Source: UBA1181 sp963626555
Lineage (GTDB): Bacteria > Bacteroidota > Bacteroidia > Bacteroidales > Paludibacteraceae
DNA: 47,668 nucleotides
Assembly (NCBI GenBank): GCA_963626555.1
Contig: CAVFXQ010000020.1
Coordinates: forward strand, 1-47,668
Reading direction: 5' to 3'
Part shown: positions 24,865-33,130 of the stretch, piece by piece
Layout of the letters: every line of letters starts with the position of its first letter
Numbering within the stretch: the first letter of the stretch is position 1
Notes under the pieces: generated by a model
Told to the model about the DNA's origin: nothing
Seen by the model: only the letters and a program-made list of their open reading frames with translations
The model's database searches: none
Translations under genes and position numbers: made by a program

Positions 24865-26043
24865 ATGGCAAACGAATTAGCTTTAAAGTATGGGTGTAAT
24901 CCCAACCAAAAACCATCTCGTATCTTTATGCAGGATGGTAGCGAGCTTCCTATTCAGGTGTTGAATGGTCGTCCAGGTTATATCAATTTCTTGGATGCTT
25001 TCAATAGTTGGCAGTTGGTTCGCGAACTCAAGGAGGCGACAGGTCTTCCTGCTGCAACATCTTTCAAACATGTTAGTCCTGCGGGTGCTGCTGTTGCAGT
25101 AGAAATGTCTGACACGTTAAAGAAGATTTATTTTGTGGACGATGTGAAACTTTCTCCGTTGGCTACTGCATACGCTCGTGCAAGAGGAGCAGACCGTATG
25201 TCTTCGTATGGCGATTTCATAGCACTTTCAGAGGTATGTGATGAGGAGACTGCAACTTTGATTCATCGTGAGGTTTCCGATGGTGTTATCGCTCCTGGTT
25301 ACACGGAAAAGGCATTAGAAATTTTGAAGAGCAAGCGTAAAGGAACTTACAATGTGATTCAAATTGATCCATCTTATAAGCCAGAGCCTGTTGAACGTAA
25401 GCAGGTTTATGGTATTACTTTTGAACAGGGACGAAATGAAATTAAAATCGATGAATCGTTGTTCAAGGAATTCCCTACGAAAAATAAGGAACTTACTGCA
25501 GGTGCGAAGCGTGATTTGTTGATTGCTCTTATTACTTTGAAATATACACAGTCTAATTCTGTGTGCTATGCAAAGGATGGGCAAGCTATTGGTATCGGTG
25601 CTGGACAGCAATCTCGAATACATTGTACTCGCTTGGCAGGAAACAAGGCAGACATTTGGTTTTTGCGACAGAATCCGAAGGTGATGAGTCTTCCGTTTAA
25701 GCCAGGAATCCGTCGTGCAGATCGTGATAACACCATAGATGTTTATATTTCTGATGATTATATGGATGTTTTGGCCGACGGTATATGGGAGCAGTTCTTT
25801 ACTGAGAAGCCAGAACCTATCTCTCGAGAAGAGAAAAAAGAGTGGCTGAAGAAGTTGGACAATGTGGCTTTGGGATCAGATGCGTTTTTCCCGTTTGGCG
25901 ACAATATTGAGCGCGCTCATAAGAGTGGTGTGAAGTTTATTGCCCAACCTGGTGGATCTGTTCGTGATGATAATGTTATTGAAACGTGTGATAAATATGA
26001 TATTGCAATGACCTTTACTGGTGTCAGATTATTCCATCATTAA
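24865..26043 (+). CDS. Stand-alone AICAR formyltransferase (PurH C-terminal domain only)
   Basis: 392 residues covering the AICAR transformylase domain alone; the ~200-residue IMP cyclohydrolase domain that normally precedes it in PurH is absent. The catalytic Lys-His pair is K68-H69 in FKHVSPAGAA. Other features are YARARGADRMSSYGDF, REVSDGVIAPGY, KYTQSNSVCYAKDGQ, GIGAGQQSRIHCTRLAG and the terminal RLFHH. These match the human-type ATIC domain, as I remember it, better than the usual bacterial PurH (KHANPCG). The enzyme formylates AICAR with 10-formyl-THF; a separate cyclohydrolase would be needed to make IMP. Confidence 0.9.
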   Translation: MANELALKYGCNPNQKPSRIFMQDGSELPIQVLNGRPGYINFLDAFNSWQLVRELKEATGLPAATSFKHVSPAGAAVAVEMSDTLKKIYFVDDVKLSPLATAYARARGADRMSSYGDFIALSEVCDEETATLIHREVSDGVIAPGYTEKALEILKSKRKGTYNVIQIDPSYKPEPVERKQVYGITFEQGRNEIKIDESLFKEFPTKNKELTAGAKRDLLIALITLKYTQSNSVCYAKDGQAIGIGAGQQSRIHCTRLAGNKADIWFLRQNPKVMSLPFKPGIRRADRDNTIDVYISDDYMDVLADGIWEQFFTEKPEPISREEKKEWLKKLDNVALGSDAFFPFGDNIERAHKSGVKFIAQPGGSVRDDNVIETCDKYDIAMTFTGVRLFHH

Positions 26044-26109
26044 TCGTTTTGATAGTCATTAAGAGAAGTAAAATTCTCATAATTTAGTTGGTTATATATG
26101 GCTAATAGG

Positions 26110-26143
26110 CGGTGATGTCTTATCTTGGGCATCATCGTTTTTT
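26110..26143 (+). terminator. Terminator after the AICARFT gene
   Basis: A 10-bp stem (26110-26119 with 26128-26137, two G-T pairs) with an 8-base loop is followed by six T (26138-26143). Confidence 0.7.
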
Positions 26144-26173
26144 AATTTTGTGAAAACATATAATTTTGTGAAA
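26143..26173 (+). promoter_or_regulatory. Tandem TAATTTTGTGAAA elements upstream of the Y-family polymerase
   Basis: The 13-mer TAATTTTGTGAAA occurs twice, at 26143-26155 and 26161-26173, exactly 18 bp apart. Each copy contains a full TAnnTTTG -7 match; the second lies 19 nt before the polymerase ATG. They may be overlapping promoters, or one promoter plus an operator half-site. Confidence 0.5.
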
Positions 26174-26187
26174 GAAAAAGTTGGAAT

Positions 26188-27687
26188 ATGGAACGCTCGT
26201 ATATCGCCATAGATTTAAAATCTTTTTTTGCATCTGTTGAGTGTGTTGAAAGGGGACTAAACCCGCTGACGACAAACTTGGTGGTGGCTGATGAGAGTAG
26301 GACGGACAAGACAATATGTTTGGCGGTTACACCTGCATTGAAGGCGAGAGGAGTTTCTGGAAGGCCAAGACTGTTTGAAGTAAAACAAAAGGTTCGTGAT
26401 ATAAACAATCAACGAGGTCGTCCGTTAGGAGGTTTACGAGGAAAGTCTGTCTATGATGAGGAGTTGAATGCGCACCCCGAATATGCGGTTGATTTTATTA
26501 TTGCCCCTCCACGGATGTCATATTATATTGACTATAGTACACGAATATATGGCATCTATTTGAACTATGTTTCTGCGGAGGATATGCATGTTTATTCTAT
26601 AGATGAGGTTTTTATAGATGCGACAAACTATCTGAAAACCTACAAGATGACGGCGCATGAGTTGGCTATGAAGATGATACAAGATGTGTTGAAACAAACG
26701 GGAATCACTGCCACGGCGGGCATAGGAACGAATTTATTTTTATGTAAAGTGGCTATGGATATTGTTGCAAAGCACATTCCTGCGGACAAAGATGGAGTTA
26801 GAATAGCCGAGTTAGATGAAATGTCGTATCGTAAAAGTTTGTGGAATCACATTCCGTTGACGGATTTTTGGAGATTGGGAGCAGGAACAGCTCGACGATT
26901 GTCATCGATAGGAATCACGACGATGGGAGAAATAGCGAGATGTTCCGTGCAACACGAGGAGATTTTGTACAAGATGTTTGGTATAAATGCAGAGTTGCTC
27001 ATTGATCATGCATGGGGATGGGAGCCGTGTACGATAGAAAAAATTAAAGCGTATCGGCCAGAGACTAATTCATTAAGTAGTGGTCAGGTTTTGCATTGTC
27101 CGTATGATTATAAGAAGGCGAGGGTTGTGGTGTTGGAGATGGCAGATGCCGCTGCAATGACTTTATTGGAGAAAAGGTTGCTAACTAACCAATTGGTTTT
27201 GAGCATTGGCTATGATACAGAGTGTCTGACCAATCCAACGATTGCAGAACGGTATCATGGTGAGGTCTATCTTGATCATTATGGAAGAAAAGTTCCTAAA
27301 CCAGCTCAAGGAACGGTCAACTTAAAGGATTTTTCGTCGTCATCTAAAGCTATATCGCAGGCAGTTGAAAGACTATTTGAGAAAATAATAGATCGTACGT
27401 TATTGGTCAGAAGAATTAATTTAGCAACCAATCATGTTATTCCCGAATTCTACTTGAAGAGTAGAAAAAAGGAAGCCATTCAATTAGAGCTTTTTGTGGA
27501 TTACGACAAGCAAAGGGCAGAAGAAGAGCAACAGAAAAAGGAGAATGAGAAAGAGCGAAGAATACAACAAACAATTATAGACATAAAGCAAAGGTACGGA
27601 AAAAATTCTATCTTGAAAGGTTTGAATTTTATGGATGGGGCAACAGCTAAAGACCGAAATCAGCAGATTGGTGGCCATAAAGCATAA
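26188..27687 (+). CDS. Y-family (UmuC/DinB-type) translesion DNA polymerase
   Basis: 499 residues. The palm motifs are present: AIDLKSFFASVE with the first metal-binding aspartate, and YSIDEVFID with the Asp-Glu pair. A TAGIGTNLFLCKVAMD fingers segment, a helix-hairpin-helix region and a little-finger domain follow. A clamp-binding peptide QLELF lies at 432-436, followed by a charged, Glu/Lys-rich tail to about 470. Such enzymes copy damaged DNA with low fidelity. The form is closer to the UvrX/YqjW and UmuC-like group than to compact E. coli Pol IV. A 78-codon gene follows 4 nt later. Confidence 0.9.
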   Translation: MERSYIAIDLKSFFASVECVERGLNPLTTNLVVADESRTDKTICLAVTPALKARGVSGRPRLFEVKQKVRDINNQRGRPLGGLRGKSVYDEELNAHPEYAVDFIIAPPRMSYYIDYSTRIYGIYLNYVSAEDMHVYSIDEVFIDATNYLKTYKMTAHELAMKMIQDVLKQTGITATAGIGTNLFLCKVAMDIVAKHIPADKDGVRIAELDEMSYRKSLWNHIPLTDFWRLGAGTARRLSSIGITTMGEIARCSVQHEEILYKMFGINAELLIDHAWGWEPCTIEKIKAYRPETNSLSSGQVLHCPYDYKKARVVVLEMADAAAMTLLEKRLLTNQLVLSIGYDTECLTNPTIAERYHGEVYLDHYGRKVPKPAQGTVNLKDFSSSSKAISQAVERLFEKIIDRTLLVRRINLATNHVIPEFYLKSRKKEAIQLELFVDYDKQRAEEEQQKKENEKERRIQQTIIDIKQRYGKNSILKGLNFMDGATAKDRNQQIGGHKA

Positions 27688-27691
27688 AAAA

Positions 27692-27928
27692 ATGAGCGAA
27701 ATAGATAACAAAACAGAGTCGGAGATACTTTATAGCGACATTATCAATCTCCCACATCATATATCAGAACGTCATCCCCGAATGACAATGGAGGCGAGGG
27801 CTGCGCAGTTCTCATCTTTTGCCGCGTTGACAGGTCATGAAGATGCGATTGAAGAGACTTCTGCAGAACACATTCAGTCTGTACGCAATCGCAATCTTGT
27901 TGACACGTCTGAGTGTTTTGATGAATAG
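27692..27928 (+). CDS. Small YolD-N-like partner of the Y-family polymerase
   Basis: 78 residues from the ATG at 27692, 4 nt after the polymerase stop. The middle shows a recognisable block, YSDIINLPHHIS followed by RMTMEARAAQFSSFAALTGH, which I know from clostridial proteins encoded next to UmuC-like polymerases, where it precedes a YolD-like domain. Here the YolD-like C-terminal half is missing and only the block plus an acidic tail remains. A role as polymerase accessory or regulator is inferred from the gene pairing. No signal peptide or membrane segment. Confidence 0.75.
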   Translation: MSEIDNKTESEILYSDIINLPHHISERHPRMTMEARAAQFSSFAALTGHEDAIEETSAEHIQSVRNRNLVDTSECFDE

Positions 27929-27934
27929 AGAAGA

Positions 27935-29410
27935 TTATTCCTCTTTTCTTAATTCAAAAAACTTGTCTACACAACTTGGAATTTCCTCTCGTCTGTGCGT
28001 AACATAGATCATTGTTTTTCCTGGTTGTTTACAGAATTTTTCAATGATGGCTCTACATTTCCCTTTGTGCTCGAGGTCTAATCCGTGAAGAGGTTCATCT
28101 AAAATTAGAAGATCAGGGTTCTTCACCAAAGTGCGTGCTAATAAGATGAGGCGCTGTTCTCCATTGGAGATTTTCAAGTAGGAATGGTCTTTCAAATGTT
28201 CAATACCTAACAGTTTCATCCAAGCGAGGGCAAGTCTTTCTTGTTCTTCAGTACAATCTCTGAACAAACCAATCGTGTCAAATAAACCAGAACTGACGAT
28301 TTTTAAGCAGTTTTGATTCTCTTGAAAGTAAAGATGCATTTCTGACGAGATGTAGCCAATCGGTTTTTTAATGTCCCAAATGCTTTCACCTGTGCCACGT
28401 TTCTTGTCGAAAATCGTGATGTCAAGAGAGTAGGCCTTGGGATTGTCGGCAGCTAACAGACTGAGGAGGGTTGATTTGCCAGATCCATTTTTGCCAATCA
28501 AAGCCCATTTCTCACCTCTGTGAATCTCCCAGTTGAGGTTGCGGTATAGTTGTACGGTTTTGCCAGACACATTGTACGATACATTCAAGTTTTTCATCTT
28601 CAGCACATACTCGCATGGCTTTATTACATCGGCAATTGCAGAAGGAATTTCTTCAATATTGTAGTGGTCGCTTGGCTTTAACCAATTTTCGTATTTCTCT
28701 ACAAAATCAGACGGACTTCCTGCGTCTTCATATTTGAGGTCGTTCGCTTTCATAATTCGGTTGACCACCTGAGGAATCTCATTGATAGCAGGCACAAGAA
28801 AAATCATTTGCTGGATTTCTGCCAATTCTACGAAGAAGGTCTCCAATTCTGCACGCATCTCAACATCTAATCCGATGAATGGATTGTCGAAAATGATGAT
28901 ACGGGGGCGAGAAGCAAGTGCTAAAACAATCAGCAGACGACGCAGTTCACCAGAAGAGAGCATAATGAGATGCTTGTGAAACAACTTGTCTACATGCATC
29001 TTTTGGCAGAGCCATTGTATGTATTCTTGGTCTTTCTCGTTACCGACCATTTCTTGTACTGTCGGACTCTCTTCGTTTTCGGTTGAACTGAAACGTTGTT
29101 GGTAGTACATGTTTTTGTAGTCGGACAGCAAGTAAGCGGATTCAAAACACACTTTGCGAATTGCTGCGGATGCGTATGTTTTTGTGGTTTTCTTCTGATA
29201 CTCATCTGTCCAAAATGCGTAGTCGATAGTGCCGTTTTTCACTGCATATTTGCCGCATAGTAGGTCTGCCAACATAGTTTTCCCTGCTCCGTTCGGTCCG
29301 ATGACGCACCATTGCTCGCCTTCTCTGATTGTCCAATTGATAGGCTGTGGAAAGTCGACACCATAAATTCTTGGTGTTACGTTAGAGAGTTGAATTTCAA
29401 TGTTTTCCAT
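27935..29410 (-). CDS. ModF/PhrA-like protein with two ABC ATPase domains
   Basis: 491 residues with two nucleotide-binding domains: Walker A GPNGAGKT (K44) with signature SSGELRRL, and GKNGSGKS (K312) with signature SNGEQRLI and LLILDEPLHGLD. There is no membrane part and no permease gene next to it. The layout and sequence fit ModF (PhrA), a soluble tandem ABC protein of unclear function historically linked to molybdate genes and photorepair. The first domain's Walker B reads IIIFDNPFIGLD, with Asn replacing the usual catalytic Glu, so that site may hydrolyse ATP poorly. Convergent with the polymerase operon. Confidence 0.82.
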   Translation of the reverse strand: MENIEIQLSNVTPRIYGVDFPQPINWTIREGEQWCVIGPNGAGKTMLADLLCGKYAVKNGTIDYAFWTDEYQKKTTKTYASAAIRKVCFESAYLLSDYKNMYYQQRFSSTENEESPTVQEMVGNEKDQEYIQWLCQKMHVDKLFHKHLIMLSSGELRRLLIVLALASRPRIIIFDNPFIGLDVEMRAELETFFVELAEIQQMIFLVPAINEIPQVVNRIMKANDLKYEDAGSPSDFVEKYENWLKPSDHYNIEEIPSAIADVIKPCEYVLKMKNLNVSYNVSGKTVQLYRNLNWEIHRGEKWALIGKNGSGKSTLLSLLAADNPKAYSLDITIFDKKRGTGESIWDIKKPIGYISSEMHLYFQENQNCLKIVSSGLFDTIGLFRDCTEEQERLALAWMKLLGIEHLKDHSYLKISNGEQRLILLARTLVKNPDLLILDEPLHGLDLEHKGKCRAIIEKFCKQPGKTMIYVTHRREEIPSCVDKFFELRKEE

Positions 29411-29480
29411 TATGATATGAATAATTCTTCTTGAAAGTGCATCCGTAGAATGTGTAAAAACGATGTTTTACAGCATAGTG

Positions 29481-29945
29481 TCAAAACTTCATAGCACGAT
29501 CCATTTGTCGTTTGTCGTCTTTCTCTTTGAGAGACTCACGTTTGTCGTATTGTTTTTTACCTTTGGCAACAGCGACTTCTACCTTTGCCAAACCTTTGGC
29601 GTTGATATAAAGTTTCGTTGGAACGATGGTGAAACCTGTGTCTTTCGTTTGTCTGCGGATTTTCTCTAATTCGCGTTTTGTGAGTAGTAACTTACGGTCG
29701 CGACGAGGCAAGTGATTGTTGTATGTTCCATAGAAATATTCGGAAATATTCATATTCTTCACCCAAAGTTCACCATCAATGAAGAAGCAAAATGTGTCAA
29801 CTAAGCTTGCTTTGCCGAGACGAATGGATTTGATTTCCGTGCCAACTAAGACGATGCCAGCTTGATAAGTGTCAATCAACTCATAGTCGAATGTGGCCCT
29901 TTTATTACGAATGAGTATGTCGTTTTTTAATTTTTGTTTTTCCAT
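29481..29945 (-). CDS. smpB: SmpB: SsrA-binding protein for trans-translation
   Basis: 154 residues. Features: an N-terminal NKRATFDYEL segment, GTEIKSIRLGKASL, the YNNHLPRRDRKLLL stretch that contacts tmRNA, GLAKVEVAVAKGKKQYDKRE, and a basic C-terminal tail (DKRQMDRAMKF) that reads the empty mRNA channel. SmpB brings tmRNA to stalled ribosomes. No tmRNA gene is visible in this window. It starts 37 nt after the Yip1-family gene on the same strand. Confidence 0.95.
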   Translation of the reverse strand: MEKQKLKNDILIRNKRATFDYELIDTYQAGIVLVGTEIKSIRLGKASLVDTFCFFIDGELWVKNMNISEYFYGTYNNHLPRRDRKLLLTKRELEKIRRQTKDTGFTIVPTKLYINAKGLAKVEVAVAKGKKQYDKRESLKEKDDKRQMDRAMKF

Positions 29946-29982
29946 AATAAATATACTCTGTTATTAGTAATCTTATTGAATG

Positions 29983-30594
29983 TTAACTGATTAAAAACCT
30001 CATTGTTTTGTCAACACCCATAGGAATAAGAATCAAAGACGCAATTGCGATTAATGTTAACCAATATCGTTTTGTCTCGTCCATTGAGATAGACGGGAAG
30101 AGGATGGGAAGCCCTGTCCACACCACATAAACAACATAGAGGTTGAGTATGGGTAGAAAAAACAGGGAAGGTATAAGATTCTCTATCAGCATTAGCATCC
30201 ACATGATTGATGAAGCATAGATGGCTAACGTGAAGCATCGTGGATATGCATCTTCTTCTACGTTGGCCCATTTTGAGTTTAATGTCTTACTCAGAAAATA
30301 AGAGGTTGCAAAAATCCCCATAAGAAGCGTCGCAAAAAGAATCAGTAGGTTTCTTCCCATAAACTGCATAAAATGGGTGAAATTGACCATTTCAGACCAA
30401 TGATAGTGAATAATCGATGATACTATTGAAATGATTATGACAATTGTCAGACATGGGAAGAAGAAATCTCGACGGACATCGTCTATGTCTTTGCTTCTTT
30501 CTACGATTGCTTTCCACTCTTCGTGCGGAGAGTGTACTAAACGTAGAATGGCCTTTATGACGTTTGCGTAGGCTGATAAATAGTCTGAACTCAT
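29983..30594 (-). CDS. Yip1-family integral membrane protein
   Basis: 203 residues. A cytosolic N-terminus of about 45 residues contains an HSPHEEWKAIVE segment typical of bacterial Yip1-domain proteins, and about five hydrophobic helices follow. No catalytic motif is visible and the function is unknown. Probably co-transcribed with smpB; the promoter-like element at 30614-30621 lies 19 nt before its start codon. Confidence 0.78.
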   Translation of the reverse strand: MSSDYLSAYANVIKAILRLVHSPHEEWKAIVERSKDIDDVRRDFFFPCLTIVIIISIVSSIIHYHWSEMVNFTHFMQFMGRNLLILFATLLMGIFATSYFLSKTLNSKWANVEEDAYPRCFTLAIYASSIMWMLMLIENLIPSLFFLPILNLYVVYVVWTGLPILFPSISMDETKRYWLTLIAIASLILIPMGVDKTMRFLIS

Positions 30595-30613
30595 TTTGAT
30601 ACTTTTCGGTTGG

Positions 30614-30621
30614 CAAAAGTA
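30614..30621 (-). promoter_or_regulatory. Candidate -7 element of the Yip1-smpB unit
   Basis: Minus-strand TACTTTTG, a full TAnnTTTG match, with 19 nt between it and the ATG at 30594. Confidence 0.55.
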
Positions 30622-30708
30622 TGATATTTTTCTTACTTTTGTAGACTTTAAATGTTTGACTTTTGCAGGAGGTTAATTCTGTAGTAACAAAAATAAGATA
30701 TTATTAAG

Positions 30709-33102
30709 ATGGCGAATAGTAGTGGCAAGTTAAGTATAGGTATAAAGATATTGATATTTTTTTGGGTGCTATTCTTTGTTGGAGTGGTGTCTGTCTTTGT
30801 TTTGTTCGGAATGATTAGTGATGGGAAGATTGGTTATCTACCTCCGATTGAAGAACTGCAAAATCCACGCAATAAGTATGCTACGGAGATTTATTCTTCT
30901 GATATGAAGGTGATTGGACGCTTTTTCAAAAGTCAGGAAAATCGTGTCTATACTAGTTATGAAGACTTATCGCCTTATTTAGTTGATGCGTTGGTTTCTA
31001 CCGAAGATGTACGTTTTTATGAACATTCTGGGATTGATGGACGAGCGTTGTTTCGCGTAGGTTTCAAGACCCTTTTGTTAGGTCAGGGGAAGGGAGGAGG
31101 AAGTACTATATCCCAACAATTGGCGAAGTTGTTGTTCACGGAAAGTTCTGCGAAAAGTAAGTTCGAACGTGCTTACCAAAAATTGACGGAGTGGGTGATT
31201 GCCGTAAAGTTAGAAAAATACTATACAAAAGAGGAAATCATAACTATGTATTTCAATAAGTTTGATTTTCTAAACAATGCTGTTGGTATCAAGTCTGCTG
31301 CGCAAATTTACTTCAATAAAACACCGAAAGAACTAAACAGAGAGGAAGCTGCACTTTTAGTGGGTATGTTACAAAATCCTACGAAGTACAATCCTGTCAG
31401 AGAGCGTACGAAGAAAGCAGGGTTGGAGCGTCGCAACGTCGTTCTTTCTCAGATGGTGGTGAATAATAAAATCACAAAGGCAGAATATGATTCTCTTTCT
31501 GCGTTGGAAATTACTTTAAACTATCAAAAAGTAGATCATAAGATGGGGCTTGCTCCTTATTTTCGTGAACGACTTCGTGTCATGATGACGGCAAAAAAAC
31601 CGGATCCAGCGAAATATCCAAAATGGATGCACCAAAAATACTATGAAGATTCATTGTCTTGGGCAGACGATCCCCTTTATGGTTGGTGTAATAAAAACCT
31701 GAAGCCAGATGGTACCCCATACAACCTTTATACGGATGGATTGAAAATCTATACGACAATAGATTCTCGTATGCAACAATGTGCTGAAAATGCTTGTGAA
31801 AAGTATTTAGGCGAGTATTTGCAGCCTCTTTTCTTTAAAGAGAACAATTTGGCAAAAAATAAAAAAGCACCATTTTCGACAACGTCGACTCAGGCACAGG
31901 TAGATTCCATTTTGATTAGATCTGTGCGTCAAAGCGAAAGATATTACGGTTTGAAACGGGAAGGTCTCTCAGAAAAGGAGATTATGGAAAATTTCAAAAC
32001 ACCTACGCAAGTGACTGTTTTTGATTGGAAAGAAGGAACGAAAGATACGATAATGTCGCCTTACGACTCTATTCGCTATACGAAGGCGTTCCTTCGTTGT
32101 GGGTTGATGTCTATCGATCCTATGAATGGTCATGTGAAGGCATACGTTGGTGGACCAAACTATAATTTCTTCCAGTACGATATGGCGAGTGTGGGTCGTC
32201 GTCAGGTGGGTTCCACAATAAAACCATATCTGTATGCGTTAGCAATGGAGGATGGAATGTCTCCTTGCGATGAGGTCCCTAATATCCAACCTCAGGTAAT
32301 GTTGCCAAGTGGCGAGATATGGGAGCCGAGAAATGTTCCATACGGAAAGGAGGGCAAGGAAGAAGAAGGAAAGATGATTACCTTGAAGAGAGGCTTGCAG
32401 ACATCAAATAACTGGATTTCGGCATATTTGATCAAGCAACTTGGGCCCGAGCGTTTTGTGGCGTTGCTTCACTCTTTAGGATTGAAAAATCACATTGATG
32501 CTGTGCCATCTCTTTGTTTGGGTATCGCAGATGTCTCAGTTTGTGAAATGGTTGCTGCATATACGGCATTTGCAAATAAAGGAATTCAGACAGACCCTCT
32601 TTATGTGACTCGTATTGAGGACAATAATGGAAATCCCATAGCAACATTTGTTCCTCGTATGCGTGAAGTCTTCAGTGCGGAGACATCCGAGAAGATGATA
32701 GCGCTTTTGAGAGGAGTTATCAGTGGCGGTACGGGTATGCGTCTTCACACGAAACGCTATGACTACAGCATTGGTTGGGAGACTCCTGTTGCGGGAAAGA
32801 CAGGAACCACGCAAAACAACTCCGATGGATGGTTTATGGGGGTAGTACCTAAACTTATCACAGGAGTATGGGTTGGTGGAGAGGATCGCGATATCCATTT
32901 TGATAATATCAGAAATGGACAAGGTTCTGCTACTGCTTTGCCTATATGGGGTTACTATATGAATGGAGTCTATAATGATTCTTCTATCGGTTATTCTCGC
33001 ACTGAGCCGTTTATTACGACGCAAACGTATGATTGCAAAAAGGGAAGTGGGGCGGAAGTAGCCAATGATGGGGTATCTCCTGATGCGGACTTGTTCGATT
33101 AA
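30709..33102 (+). CDS. Penicillin-binding protein 1A, bifunctional glycosyltransferase/transpeptidase
   Basis: 797 residues. One N-terminal membrane anchor (about 10-32). The glycosyltransferase (GT51) domain holds the catalytic E99 in STEDVRFYEHSGID and GGSTISQQLAK. The transpeptidase domain has the active-site S502 and K505 (GSTIKP), S566-N568 (SNN) and K697-T-G. It polymerises lipid II and cross-links peptidoglycan on the periplasmic face. The gene opens a plus-strand run with an alpha-oxoamine synthase 28 nt downstream. A C-terminal tail after KTG is short and Gly/Asp-rich. Confidence 0.95.
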   Translation: MANSSGKLSIGIKILIFFWVLFFVGVVSVFVLFGMISDGKIGYLPPIEELQNPRNKYATEIYSSDMKVIGRFFKSQENRVYTSYEDLSPYLVDALVSTEDVRFYEHSGIDGRALFRVGFKTLLLGQGKGGGSTISQQLAKLLFTESSAKSKFERAYQKLTEWVIAVKLEKYYTKEEIITMYFNKFDFLNNAVGIKSAAQIYFNKTPKELNREEAALLVGMLQNPTKYNPVRERTKKAGLERRNVVLSQMVVNNKITKAEYDSLSALEITLNYQKVDHKMGLAPYFRERLRVMMTAKKPDPAKYPKWMHQKYYEDSLSWADDPLYGWCNKNLKPDGTPYNLYTDGLKIYTTIDSRMQQCAENACEKYLGEYLQPLFFKENNLAKNKKAPFSTTSTQAQVDSILIRSVRQSERYYGLKREGLSEKEIMENFKTPTQVTVFDWKEGTKDTIMSPYDSIRYTKAFLRCGLMSIDPMNGHVKAYVGGPNYNFFQYDMASVGRRQVGSTIKPYLYALAMEDGMSPCDEVPNIQPQVMLPSGEIWEPRNVPYGKEGKEEEGKMITLKRGLQTSNNWISAYLIKQLGPERFVALLHSLGLKNHIDAVPSLCLGIADVSVCEMVAAYTAFANKGIQTDPLYVTRIEDNNGNPIATFVPRMREVFSAETSEKMIALLRGVISGGTGMRLHTKRYDYSIGWETPVAGKTGTTQNNSDGWFMGVVPKLITGVWVGGEDRDIHFDNIRNGQGSATALPIWGYYMNGVYNDSSIGYSRTEPFITTQTYDCKKGSGAEVANDGVSPDADLFD

Positions 33103-33130
33103 TGCTATAACGGACTAAACTTTACAGAGG

